Positions 33,634 through 41,559 of a stretch of 64,000 bases of DNA are shown here, one piece after another; positions within the stretch are counted from its first letter, which is position 1; each line of letters opens with the position of its first letter. The position numbers and the translations under genes were made by a program. The DNA comes from Parachlamydiales bacterium (GTDB lineage: Bacteria; Chlamydiota; Chlamydiia; Chlamydiales; SM23-39). The notes beneath the pieces are model-generated. The model was given only the letters and a program-made list of their open reading frames with translations, had not been told where the DNA came from and did no database searches. The DNA lies in the NCBI GenBank assembly GCA_019694475.1, contig JAIBBX010000004.1, positions 248,001 through 312,000 on the forward strand. The letters are read 5' to 3'.

Positions 33634-34065
33634 TTATTCGTTCTTTTCAAACGAAGTGAGCGTTTCTTCCGTCTCAAGCATGTCTACGAGGAAATGCTGC
33701 AAGACTTTAAGAACGTATCGCGGTGTATTGTAAACGCCGCGGGTTGAGAACACCACTTCCAGATTGGCTTTTTCTGGATGGTTGAGAGCGATGAGGACAT
33801 ATGTAAGAGGTTGATCTCCATCCATTTTAGGAAGAATCCATACGATGAACTGCTCATTGAATAGAGTTACTTTTTCGACGCTTTCAATCACATGGAAATA
33901 CTGAGTGAGATCATCAGGGTCGCTTTGATCATCTTGAATGCTTTGAAGAAGTCCTTGCTCATGCAGGAATTTCAGGTCGATGGGAGTAATCCCATCATGA
34001 GCCATTGTGGGAAGATTCGTGATGAATTGTTTGTATGCTTCTTCGATTTGAATTGGGTTCAACAT
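33634..34065 (-). CDS. Conserved chlamydial hypothetical protein
   Basis: I start at the ATG at 34065 because GGGAGG lies 6 nt upstream, giving 143 residues; the frame extends further to 34128. The protein is soluble, beginning MLNPIQIEEAYKQFITNLPT, and has a mixed alpha/beta pattern with VTLFNEQFIVWILPKMDGD and TYVLIALNHPEKANLEVVFS. Function unknown. By position between rsbW and dacF it corresponds to the hypothetical protein found there in C. trachomatis (CT550 by my memory of gene order), but I could not compare sequences. Confidence 0.75.
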   Translation of the reverse strand: MLNPIQIEEAYKQFITNLPTMAHDGITPIDLKFLHEQGLLQSIQDDQSDPDDLTQYFHVIESVEKVTLFNEQFIVWILPKMDGDQPLTYVLIALNHPEKANLEVVFSTRGVYNTPRYVLKVLQHFLVDMLETEETLTSFEKNE

Positions 34066-34218
34066 GCTTTGCCTCCCTGTAAGTCCGACCCGTGTCCTCA
34101 GATTAGCTGAAAAATCGAACTTTGTCAATCCCCTGAGAGTAGAGCTCTAAGCTTCAATGCGACGAAACTGGATTTATTTTTGGAGATTGATTTAGTATGT
34201 GCTGAGTTGGGGTCTCAA

Positions 34219-35391
34219 ATGCGTCTGATTTTCTGCTCGTTATGTATCACGTCTATTCTATTTTCGGGGCAACTGGAAGTAGAGGTGCATGCTCGTTCCG
34301 CAATATTAATGAACGCGGACACGGGTGCGATTCTTTTTGAGCGGCACGCCCACCTTCCTTTAAGTCCTGCCAGCACCACTAAGATAGCAACGGCTTTATA
34401 TGTGTTAGACCAAGACATTGATCTGAATCGAAAGGTGACCGTCAGCCGCGAAGCGATGAAATTGAAACCTCCGAAAGGCAAAGGAGAAATTGCTCCTTGG
34501 TGGCATGAGTCGGATGGCACGATGATGGGCATTAAAACTGGAGAGATTCTGACTATAGATTCTCTTTTGCATGGACTTATGCTGGTTTCGGGCAACGATG
34601 CCGCGAATGTGATTGCTGAAAACGTGGCAGGAACGATCCCTCAATTCGTTGAACGGGTGAATGAATACCTAGCAGGGATCGGCTGCAAAAACACTCAGTA
34701 TAAAAACCCGCACGGGCTGACCGATCCCGATCATTTTTCAACAGCTTATGATTTGGCGCTTATGACCTGCAGAGCTTTGAAGATACCAAAATTTCGGAAA
34801 ATAGTTTCGACCTTGATTTATACGAACCCGGGCACGAACAAGCAGCCTCAAAGAGAAATCAAGCTTACGAACCCCATGCTCAAACCGGGCAGCCGCTACT
34901 ATTATCCTAAAGCGATAGGCGTCAAGACCGGTTATACAGCTGCGGCCAAACAGACTTTGGTGGCTGCAGCAGAGCATGATGGGCGCACCCTTGTCGCAGT
35001 GCTATTAGCCTGCGAGAATAAGGGAGAACGGTTTGAGGATGCAAAAAGATTATTTGACGCTGCGTTTGCAGAGCAAAAGGCGACCCGAAGGCTGATGGGG
35101 CCTGAAAATATTTTTACTAAGGATGTCCCAGGTTCTAAAAAAATGCTCAAGGCTTCTTTAATCACCCCTCTCACTATTGCTTTCTTCCCCTCCGAAGAAC
35201 CTAAATGTAAAGCTGCTTTACATTGGAAGGTCGACCAGCTGCCCATACGCAAAGGACAAAAGGTGGCTGAAGTTCATATTCTTGATGAGCAAAATCGATT
35301 TCTGGAAAAGGGCGATTTAATCGCTCTGGAAGAAGTGAAGGGGAATTTTTTCTTTGTTCTCAAAGAAAAAGTTGTTAGTTTCTTTCGTTAG
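34219..35391 (+). CDS. dacF: D-alanyl-D-alanine carboxypeptidase (DacF/PBP5-type)
   Basis: A low-molecular-mass penicillin-binding protein that removes the terminal D-Ala of peptidoglycan stem peptides in the periplasm. It starts MRLIFCSLCITSILFSG with a signal peptide ending near HARS. The three active-site motifs are present: SPASTTKIATA (SxxK, Ser near residue 54), SGNDAANVIAENVAG (SxN) and GVKTGYTAAAKQ (KTG). A C-terminal beta domain follows, with basic ends (FLEKGDLIALEEVK). I chose ATG 34219 (390 residues) since GGGG is 6 nt upstream; the frame extends to a TTG at 34180. It marks the end of the block syntenic with C. trachomatis CT545-CT551. Confidence 0.95.
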   Translation: MRLIFCSLCITSILFSGQLEVEVHARSAILMNADTGAILFERHAHLPLSPASTTKIATALYVLDQDIDLNRKVTVSREAMKLKPPKGKGEIAPWWHESDGTMMGIKTGEILTIDSLLHGLMLVSGNDAANVIAENVAGTIPQFVERVNEYLAGIGCKNTQYKNPHGLTDPDHFSTAYDLALMTCRALKIPKFRKIVSTLIYTNPGTNKQPQREIKLTNPMLKPGSRYYYPKAIGVKTGYTAAAKQTLVAAAEHDGRTLVAVLLACENKGERFEDAKRLFDAAFAEQKATRRLMGPENIFTKDVPGSKKMLKASLITPLTIAFFPSEEPKCKAALHWKVDQLPIRKGQKVAEVHILDEQNRFLEKGDLIALEEVKGNFFFVLKEKVVSFFR

Positions 35392-35434
35392 ATTTTTTAA
35401 AGTCAAAGTATTGATATGAATTATTAATTCATTG

Positions 35435-35463
35435 TTTATATTTTGTTTCTGTTTTGATATAAT
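35435..35463 (+). promoter_or_regulatory. Promoter of the plus-strand Fic-like gene
   Basis: A perfect TATAAT at 35458-35463 in an AT-rich stretch; the -35 at 17 bp is TTTATA, a weak match. The leader of about 20 nt carries AGGA 7 nt before the ATG at 35491. Confidence 0.5.
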
Positions 35464-35490
35464 TATATTAAACGCGTTTAGGATAATTAT

Positions 35491-36675
35491 ATGAATTCTG
35501 TTGTTCCTGGATATCTCCGCCAATTAAAAGATTTTTTGATTGAGCAGGGGTTAAGAAAATATGAGAAGATCCCCGCAGGACAGTTGTACAAATTATTTAT
35601 TGATGCGGGCCGCTGGCAAAAGGCGGAGAATGGTTTGAAAGAGCGCGTTTTCGACGAGAGAGAGCCTGGCTATATGGAATCGATGGTTAAAGCGTTCATG
35701 TTCGGGATGGAACATCGAGAAAAAATCCGAAAGGGTGGGCTAACAGCAGATTTCATCGAGCGGCTGCATGATATAGCTGTGGATAAAGTAGTAGATGAGA
35801 GCGGGCAACCTCTTGTAAAAGGATTTAGGGTCAAGAAAAACCAGGGAGACTCTGAAAGATTCGGTTTGCGTCTTGGAGACACTCTTACTGAAGAAGGATA
35901 TAGAGAACTTTTACAAAAACGAAAAAATCTCCGATATGTCGTCGAATTTGCAGCGGATGAATCCACGCATGCCAACCTTTTTGAAACATTCATGCTCAAC
36001 CCAAAACATACGATTCCTTATTGGAGAAATCCCTTACCTAGCAGGAAATCGACAACTTCTCCTGTCAGTTTAAATAGTTTAGCTTCTTCAATGTCAGCAG
36101 CGCCTTCTGTAACTTCATCGAGCTCATCGTCTTCGATTAAAATTGGACCTTATTTAGATGAACCAGATGATGCGCTAGCAAGCTTTTTACAAGCTTGCGG
36201 TATAAATAGCGAAATAGAGCATCCGATTGCAAGCTCGCCTTCAACTGAGAGTCTCTCAGAAGTCAATAGCGGAAATGAAAGCCCTACCGGAGAATATAAT
36301 GTCTCTAGGATTCCTTTGAAGCGGGAAAAGTCGGCGCCCGCAGTTGCCATCATACTTAAGGAACCAAAGCAGAATGAATTTTTAAGAAAGGCAGTAGATC
36401 ATTTAGCGAACCTGTATAATAAAGGGGATAGGTCTGCTCCAAATAAAGAATTGCGTGAGAGAATTCTGCTTGTTCAAGACTTAGACCAACTTCACCCTCA
36501 TTATGATGCTAATATTCGGTCATTTGCAATTTTGCTTCCCCATATTCTCGCAGATGATGATGAAACGCCCCCTTGTTTCGATGATCCAAATTGCTTCGAT
36601 TGCTTGAGCGTAGACCAGCTGAGAGAAAAATATTTGGTTGGGCAAAAGAATTTCGAGTCATTGAAGCAACAATAA
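35491..36675 (+). CDS. Fic-like fold protein with Ser-rich linker (paralogue of the next gene)
   Basis: The 394 residues show a split Fic-like architecture. The N-terminal part has EPGYMESMVKAFMFGME, GLTADFIERLHDIAVDK and VKGFRVKK, resembling the front helices of Fic domains (helix with LH, then G-x-R). Residues about 185-275 are low complexity, with a run SSSSSSS. The C-terminal part has LVQDLDQLHPHYDANIRSF (residues 335-343 HPHYDANIR), a degenerate HxFx(D/E)GNxR Fic motif, then PPCFDDPNCFDCLSVDQL. The catalytic His, Asp, Asn and Arg positions remain; Phe and the Gly residues of the canonical motif are changed. Fic proteins usually AMPylate host or bacterial targets. No signal peptide. A host-directed effector is inferred. 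Confidence 0.65.
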   Translation: MNSVVPGYLRQLKDFLIEQGLRKYEKIPAGQLYKLFIDAGRWQKAENGLKERVFDEREPGYMESMVKAFMFGMEHREKIRKGGLTADFIERLHDIAVDKVVDESGQPLVKGFRVKKNQGDSERFGLRLGDTLTEEGYRELLQKRKNLRYVVEFAADESTHANLFETFMLNPKHTIPYWRNPLPSRKSTTSPVSLNSLASSMSAAPSVTSSSSSSSIKIGPYLDEPDDALASFLQACGINSEIEHPIASSPSTESLSEVNSGNESPTGEYNVSRIPLKREKSAPAVAIILKEPKQNEFLRKAVDHLANLYNKGDRSAPNKELRERILLVQDLDQLHPHYDANIRSFAILLPHILADDDETPPCFDDPNCFDCLSVDQLREKYLVGQKNFESLKQQ

Positions 36676-37707
36676 TCAAATTTTCAGAGACAGAGAAAAT
36701 GCTGGTAATTCAGGTTTGCGTTTTTGAAGATTTTTGAAGAACATTTGCCCTTCTTCGATCGCTTGAACGATTCCAGGCCCTTCCTCTTCGATTTCTTGAT
36801 CTAGATGAAGGCAGTCGAGTTGATTGACATCTCTCATCACGCATGGAGACATTTTCCTTCGAAGTAGTTCTCGATTCAGTAGAAAAATACCGGCATTTCG
36901 AATATTGCCATCTACATAAGTGTGTCTTTGATCCATGTCCTGGCAAAGCCTTCCGATCGCTCTTTTGATCTCTAGTCCTGTAGCTTTAGGAGCAGCATTA
37001 TAGAATTTGATAAATTGCTCTATGTCGACGCGGCAGGTTTGAGGTCTCGTTGGCTTTAATTTGATGCATGGGGATTCATTGAAGGCGAAGGGCGTTTTGA
37101 TCTTGGGGTTGCGAGACTGATTTCCAATCGTGTATTTCGGGTTTTCCATCGATTCTTGTAAAAAATAATGCACATCGCCGGTTTCCTTATCTGCATAACA
37201 GTATTTTTCCCAGCGATCCATAAGTTCTCTATACCCTTTTTCAGTGAGGGTTGGTAGGGGGCCGAATTGAGACAAGCCAAAGGCTTCTCCGCCATCTTCA
37301 TATTTTCGGTATCCAAGGGGGATTCCGCCCGGGAGATCTCTTGTAGAGACTCCAGCAACACTAGCATCGTGCATTTTGACAAGCAGTTCGGGAGTTAGTT
37401 CCTCATCGAGTGTCTCGAGCATGAAGAGATAGCCATTCAAAGCTCCAGCTAAATATCCCGGCTCTTCATTTTCATAAGCGAATTTGCCGTCTGTGAGGCG
37501 ATCTCTTTCCATAAATACGAGTCTATAAACATCTGCTTTCTCAATTCCTTGGAATGCGGGGAGCTTTTTAAGGATGTCAAAAATTTTTGTCTCCAGAGCT
37601 TCGACCCTTTCTCTATACTCATACGTTTCATGGATTTCAAAAGATTCTTTAGGAGAGAGAGGCGGGGATTCTATTTGAATTGAGTGTTGTCCTGATACTG
37701 GATTCAT
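36676..37707 (-). CDS. Fic-like fold protein (convergent paralogue)
   Basis: The 343 residues share the layout of the facing gene: EEPGYLAGALNGYLFMLE, LTPELLVKMHDASVAG, LTEKGYRELMDRW, FLQESMENPKYTIGN and C-terminal CQDMDQRHTYVDGNIRNAGI, then VNQLDCLHLDQEIEE. HTYVDGNIR (about residues 262-270) matches HxFx(D/E)GNxR better than its partner. It lacks the Ser-rich linker. The start is the ATG at 37707; a perfect TATAAT ends 7 nt upstream and no ribosome site is present. Its stop abuts the partner's stop. Fic enzymes typically transfer AMP from ATP; the third-Gly change (GNIR instead of GNGR) makes activity uncertain. A toxin or type III effector are both possible. Confidence 0.68.
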   Translation of the reverse strand: MNPVSGQHSIQIESPPLSPKESFEIHETYEYRERVEALETKIFDILKKLPAFQGIEKADVYRLVFMERDRLTDGKFAYENEEPGYLAGALNGYLFMLETLDEELTPELLVKMHDASVAGVSTRDLPGGIPLGYRKYEDGGEAFGLSQFGPLPTLTEKGYRELMDRWEKYCYADKETGDVHYFLQESMENPKYTIGNQSRNPKIKTPFAFNESPCIKLKPTRPQTCRVDIEQFIKFYNAAPKATGLEIKRAIGRLCQDMDQRHTYVDGNIRNAGIFLLNRELLRRKMSPCVMRDVNQLDCLHLDQEIEEEGPGIVQAIEEGQMFFKNLQKRKPELPAFSLSLKI

Positions 37708-37714
37708 GGACAAT

Positions 37715-37743
37715 ATTATAGCAAAATTGGCTCAATAGATCAA
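37715..37743 (-). promoter_or_regulatory. Promoter of the minus-strand Fic-like gene
   Basis: On the minus strand TTGATC, 17 bp, TATAAT (37720-37715), then 7 nt and the ATG at 37707. Its -35 lies over the rsmA stop. The mRNA would be leaderless. Confidence 0.6.
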
Positions 37744-38525
37744 TTTTTATTTAAAAATCTTGTTAAGAGAATCCATTGATTCAAAGAAAGAGTTTCTGGT
37801 CTTGCGTCTGGCCTTGCTCCAATTTCTACAAGCCCTTGTCTAATCATTTCCTTAGGATATGAGAGGGTGCTGGACAGCATTTTGCGCCGGTGTTGGAAGG
37901 CGGGATGTATTAGATGGAATGGGTTCGTTGTTGGAATGGGTTTTGCGTCGAGCCGGATCACGGTGGAATCGACTTTTGGTTTTGGGTAGAAACAGCCGGG
38001 CGGAACGAGAAATGAGTTTCTGATTTCAGAATGGAATTGAACAAAGAGCGATAGCGATCCAAAATCTTTAGTTCCAGGTTTTGCCTGCATCCGAACTGCT
38101 ACCTCTTTTTGGACCATAATGACTATGGAAGAGAAGGAACTGGCGAAGAGTTTTTCCAAAATAGGGGTGGTGATGTGATAGGGAAGATTTGCGACAACTT
38201 TGATATTTTTGGGGAGAAATTCCATTCGGAATTTCAAAAAATCTTCTTCAAAAACCTTCAATGAGCCATTTTGCAGCCGGTGCAAATGTTCTGCAAATGC
38301 TCTATCCATCTCAACTGCGAAAACTTGTGCACCTTTTTCTAATAGGGCCATGGTTAACGCGCCTGGTCCGGGACCGATTTCTAAGACAGAGTCTCCAGGG
38401 CGGACATCGGCAAGTTGAACGATTTTATCAATGATATTCGGATCGATCAAAAAATTTTGCGACAAGCTTTTTTTGGGTGCGGCGTCAATGCTTTTTAGAA
38501 AGGGGAGCAGCTCAGATAAAATCAT
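37740..38525 (-). CDS. rsmA: 16S rRNA (adenine(1518)/adenine(1519)-N6)-dimethyltransferase
   Basis: RsmA (KsgA) dimethylates two adjacent adenines in the 3' hairpin of 16S rRNA during 30S assembly. The 261 residues carry KKSLSQNFLIDPNIIDKIV (family N terminus), VLEIGPGPGALTMALLEKG (SAM site), VFAVEMDRAFAEHL and VVANLPYHITTPIL (catalytic NLPY), then a C-terminal helical domain with HPAFQHRRKMLSSTL. The start ATG overlaps the stop of the upstream membrane protein gene by four bases, so the two are translationally coupled. Confidence 0.96.
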   Translation of the reverse strand: MILSELLPFLKSIDAAPKKSLSQNFLIDPNIIDKIVQLADVRPGDSVLEIGPGPGALTMALLEKGAQVFAVEMDRAFAEHLHRLQNGSLKVFEEDFLKFRMEFLPKNIKVVANLPYHITTPILEKLFASSFSSIVIMVQKEVAVRMQAKPGTKDFGSLSLFVQFHSEIRNSFLVPPGCFYPKPKVDSTVIRLDAKPIPTTNPFHLIHPAFQHRRKMLSSTLSYPKEMIRQGLVEIGARPDARPETLSLNQWILLTRFLNKN

Positions 38526-38890
38526 GAAGGAGTTTTTTCCTGGGAGATTTCTTTGCTCGCAGAGAGGGCTCCTTTAAAAGCTTGAATGTGTCCGAAAACA
38601 GAAAGAAGAACTGTGGAGAGAGCGCTCCATTGCGCGGCTTGCATACCGGATACTTTCAATAAGATGCCGCCTAAGGCGACAGAGCCTGCGATTGTGGTTC
38701 CAATCGCTGCGATAATAGCGATTGCGAATAGAGTATATTTTGCAAATTTTTCCTTGGCAGAAGCAGTCTCATTCAATCTGCTAGCGCCAAAAAGAGCTAA
38801 GCCTTCGATGGCTGCGCAAGCAGCGCCGATCCCGACGTCTAAACCATGGCTGGCAATTTTGGGCAAAAGCGCCCCGTTTTGGATTCCCAT
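38522..38890 (-). CDS. Small membrane protein coupled to rsmA
   Basis: Not recognised. The 122 residues have three hydrophobic segments: GLDVGIGAACAAIEGLALFG (about 16-36), YTLFAIAIIAAIGTTIAGSV (52-71) and a third around LLKVSGMQAAQWSALSTVLL. There is no cleavable signal peptide, and the tail is polar (SKEISQEKTPS). Its stop overlaps the rsmA start as ATGA. Upstream lies the SurA-like gene about 50 bp away on the same strand. Alternating Ala/Gly-rich helices resemble small chlamydial membrane proteins, some of which are Inc-like, but the hairpin spacing is not characteristic. Confidence 0.65.
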   Translation of the reverse strand: MGIQNGALLPKIASHGLDVGIGAACAAIEGLALFGASRLNETASAKEKFAKYTLFAIAIIAAIGTTIAGSVALGGILLKVSGMQAAQWSALSTVLLSVFGHIQAFKGALSASKEISQEKTPS

Positions 38891-38939
38891 ACGTTAGAGA
38901 GCATACCAAGACCCGAAGGTTTATGGCATTATGAAAAAA

Positions 38940-39965
38940 TTACTGTAAGGAGAACGGCTGCAAGTCGTCAGGAATGGCCTGATTGCCGTCGAATCCGTAG
39001 AATTTGCGCAATTTCTTCAAATAGGCATCCGATTCATGCACGATCGCCTCTTGGATCAGTCCATTCTTCAGCTGTGCTGAGAGAACTTCAAAGGAGGGGG
39101 CGGGAAAATCGGTTTTTTCTACGAGATAAAAGACGCGGTAAAGGGCTTTTTTATCTTTCGTTGTTTGCATTGCGGGTTTGCTATATTCGCCGAACGCCAA
39201 ATCAGCCAGCGCCGCTTTATGGGTCTCTGAAAGATCTTGGCTTTTTGCGATGAATTCGCTTGAAAGCGTTACAGAAATGCCTTCTGATTCAAAGGATTTT
39301 AGCGTTTCTTTGGTTGGCATATTTTCGGATGCGCATAAGGCGTCGTAAATCTGCTTTGCAGCCATGTCGTCCGCTTGATCCATGCGGATCGAGATGACGT
39401 GGTATTTCCATTCCGTGTAGGGAGGATTTTCTTCCAAATAGAGCCGATATGCTTGCCGGATATCTTGCGGCGTCACGCTGTTCACGGCCTTTGACTGGAC
39501 AAACCACCAAGTCATCCGTTGAACGATCAGCTCGTTTTTCACCATTTTCCAAGTTTCGTCGTAGGTGAGGCCGATTTTATCAAGTGTCTGCATCACATTC
39601 GGGCCAAAGCGCTCTTCCATGACTTCGCGTACATCGCCGTCGGTGAGCTTGATCTCTTTATCCAGAGCATCGGAAATGATCAGCTCGTTATCGATCATAT
39701 CGCGCAAAACTTGGCGCCAGCTTGTCTCATAAAATTGGAAGCGGGCCTGAGATGATTCGATATATTGCGGATAGTTCTGATGGAAGATCAGATCCATTTT
39801 CTTTTTCACGTCCATCATAGAGATGGTTTTGCCATTCACTTTGGTGAGAATAGCGTTTTGCACTCCAATTTTTTGGTTCGAAGTGTATTCGAGAAATGGA
39901 TTGGCGCATAAGCCGATAGCTGCTGCAAGGAATAAAAGAGTCTTTTTCATAGTGGCGCTGATCAT
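38940..39965 (-). CDS. SurA-like periplasmic chaperone / peptidyl-prolyl isomerase
   Basis: The 341 residues begin with a signal peptide (MKKTLLFLAAAIGLCANPFL after a short extension). The SurA N-terminal domain is recognised in ILTKVNGKTISMMDVKKKMD then QVLRDMIDNELIISDALDKE, EIKLTDGDVREVMEERFG and TPQDIRQAYRLYLEENP. The C-terminal half is parvulin-like in position (HVISIRMDQADDMAAKQIYD and FGEYSKPAMQT), but the isomerase consensus is weak. SurA guides outer-membrane proteins through the periplasm. The ATG at 39965 overlaps the preceding stop; the internal ATG at 39950 would give a cleaner signal peptide. Gene order next to rsmA matches C. trachomatis CT354-CT355 as I recall. Confidence 0.82.
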   Translation of the reverse strand: MISATMKKTLLFLAAAIGLCANPFLEYTSNQKIGVQNAILTKVNGKTISMMDVKKKMDLIFHQNYPQYIESSQARFQFYETSWRQVLRDMIDNELIISDALDKEIKLTDGDVREVMEERFGPNVMQTLDKIGLTYDETWKMVKNELIVQRMTWWFVQSKAVNSVTPQDIRQAYRLYLEENPPYTEWKYHVISIRMDQADDMAAKQIYDALCASENMPTKETLKSFESEGISVTLSSEFIAKSQDLSETHKAALADLAFGEYSKPAMQTTKDKKALYRVFYLVEKTDFPAPSFEVLSAQLKNGLIQEAIVHESDAYLKKLRKFYGFDGNQAIPDDLQPFSLQ

Positions 39966-41053
39966 ATCAAATCTTGTTTTTTCAATACAGCAGCAAAAAA
40001 TCCATCCTTGCCATTTTCTTCTGGAAGGAAGGAGAGCTGTTTTTCCAAAACTAGCTGATGATTTTCGATGAAATATCTCGCCTGCATTTCATTTTCTTCC
40101 GGCAAAATGCTGCAAGTTGCATAAACGAATCTGCCGCCCGGCTTTAGATATTTCAGGCAATCTTTCACAATTTGTCTTTGCTGTAGGATTAGTCTATCCA
40201 CCATTTCCCCATCTATTTTCCACTTCGCATCGGGATTCCTTCGCAAAGTGCCGGTTCCGCTGCATGGAACGTCGGCAAGGAGCCAATCGACAGGAGTTTT
40301 GGGAAGTACGAATTGCGCATTTTGAATGCCGGCTCTCTTCAGGCGTTTGCGAGCTTCTAGCAAAACCCAAGGCCTGATGTCATGCAGATAAATCTGTCCT
40401 TTTCCCAACATTTTGTGGGCGAAAGCCAAAGTTTTTCCGCCCGAGCCGCTGCAATAGTCGAGCACTTGATCGCCAGGACCTGCCTCAATCAAATCAGAGA
40501 CGAGCTGGCTTCCTTCGTCTTGGACCTCGAATAGCCCCTCCTTAAATTCGGGAAGGGCGAATAAGGGCTCTCTTTTCTTGAATTGAATCCCGGCTCCCGC
40601 ATCATTGCATCGGGCCAAATTAAATTTTTCTTTCCAGCGCTCCATTAATAGTTCTGGAGTGGTTTTGATCAAATTGACCCGAATTGTAGTTGGCGCTTCT
40701 GTGTTGAGAATCCGACAAAGATCTTTTGCCTTTTCGCCCCCAAAGGCCTGTGTAAATCGATCGAATAGAAACGGGGGAATTCCGAGCTTTGCGTGTTCAG
40801 GAACGCCTTTCGCATTCCTGTCCAGATTCTTGTAAGCGTTTAGTCTTTGATAAGGAATCCCTTCAGGACAGAAATGATCGATTAAACTCTTCCATCGAAC
40901 CATTTGGTAAAGAGTTTCTCCAATAGTCCGGCGGTCCCGCGCCCCGATGCTTTTATGCTCTCTAAAATAGTTGCTTAAAGTCAGGTCGAGGGGCTTTTCT
41001 GTTAGTAGGCCCAAAATCACACAAATATGGTGGTCGCAAAAGGGGAGTCTCAT
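39962..41053 (-). CDS. RsmB/NOP-family rRNA (cytosine-5-)-methyltransferase
   Basis: The 363 residues (from ATG 41053; a GTG at 41074 is in frame) show the class I methyltransferase fold of NOL1/NOP2/sun proteins: LFEVQDEGSQLVSDLIEAGP, VLDYCSGSGGKTLAFAHKM (SAM site), LLADVPCSGTGTLRRNPDAK (motif IV with Cys) and VYATCSILPEENEMQ (catalytic Cys). These enzymes place m5C in rRNA. The N-terminal part (helical, NusB-like in length) fits RsmB. No ribosome site is visible; TAAAAT lies 10 nt upstream. It overlaps the SurA-like gene by 4 bp. Confidence 0.9.
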   Translation of the reverse strand: MRLPFCDHHICVILGLLTEKPLDLTLSNYFREHKSIGARDRRTIGETLYQMVRWKSLIDHFCPEGIPYQRLNAYKNLDRNAKGVPEHAKLGIPPFLFDRFTQAFGGEKAKDLCRILNTEAPTTIRVNLIKTTPELLMERWKEKFNLARCNDAGAGIQFKKREPLFALPEFKEGLFEVQDEGSQLVSDLIEAGPGDQVLDYCSGSGGKTLAFAHKMLGKGQIYLHDIRPWVLLEARKRLKRAGIQNAQFVLPKTPVDWLLADVPCSGTGTLRRNPDAKWKIDGEMVDRLILQQRQIVKDCLKYLKPGGRFVYATCSILPEENEMQARYFIENHQLVLEKQLSFLPEENGKDGFFAAVLKKQDLI

Positions 41054-41091
41054 ATACGATAAGATTTTACCCACTTTAGGGGTTTTGTTGT

Positions 41092-41559
41092 ATGCAAATC
41101 ATCCGAATTATTTTTGCTGCTATCGCAAGATTTTTGATTAGCTTGGTTTTTTTGGCCGGGGCTTTGAATAAAATTCTTCATTGGCATGAGACTGAAAGAA
41201 ATTTGCATTCAGTTCTTTGCGAATGGCAGTCGAATCTAGGGTTTTCCGACAATGCGTATGATTGCTTTGCCTTTTTAATCCCTATTACCCCGGTCCTTCT
41301 CCTCGTGGGCTTGCTGATGGAGCTTTTCGGCAGCCTTTCGATCCTGCTCGGATTCAAAGAAAAATTAGGGGCCTGGCTGCTTGTACTCTTTCTGATCCCC
41401 ACAACGATTATTATGCACCAATTCTGGTTTGTCGATGGGGCAATGCGAGAGCAGCAGCTTGCTCACTTTTTAAAAAATATGGCGATCTTGGGCGGCCTTA
41501 TTGTAGTCCTTTTGCAGGGAATTGAACAAAAATCCAAAAGCGCATTCCCTAAATTTTGA
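41092..41559 (+). CDS. DoxX-family membrane protein
   Basis: The 155 residues form four membrane helices in the DoxX layout: ARFLISLVFLAGALNKILHW, ITPVLLLVGLLMELFGSLSI, LGFKEKLGAWLLVLFLIPTT and NMAILGGLIVVLLQGIEQK. DoxX proteins are small integral membrane proteins often linked to redox processes; no specific activity is readable here. AGGGG is 9 nt before the ATG. The stop overlaps the lnt start by one base, implying coupled translation with lipoprotein acylation. It is divergent from the RsmB-type gene across 38 bp. Confidence 0.8.
   Translation: MQIIRIIFAAIARFLISLVFLAGALNKILHWHETERNLHSVLCEWQSNLGFSDNAYDCFAFLIPITPVLLLVGLLMELFGSLSILLGFKEKLGAWLLVLFLIPTTIIMHQFWFVDGAMREQQLAHFLKNMAILGGLIVVLLQGIEQKSKSAFPKF

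Noticed and set aside
22217..36678. Three convergent gene pairs whose stop codons abut exactly (22219/22220, 33633/33634, 36675/36676)
   Set aside because: Striking, but compatible with general genome compaction; other convergent pairs here overlap by 11-20 bp, so no special mechanism is needed.
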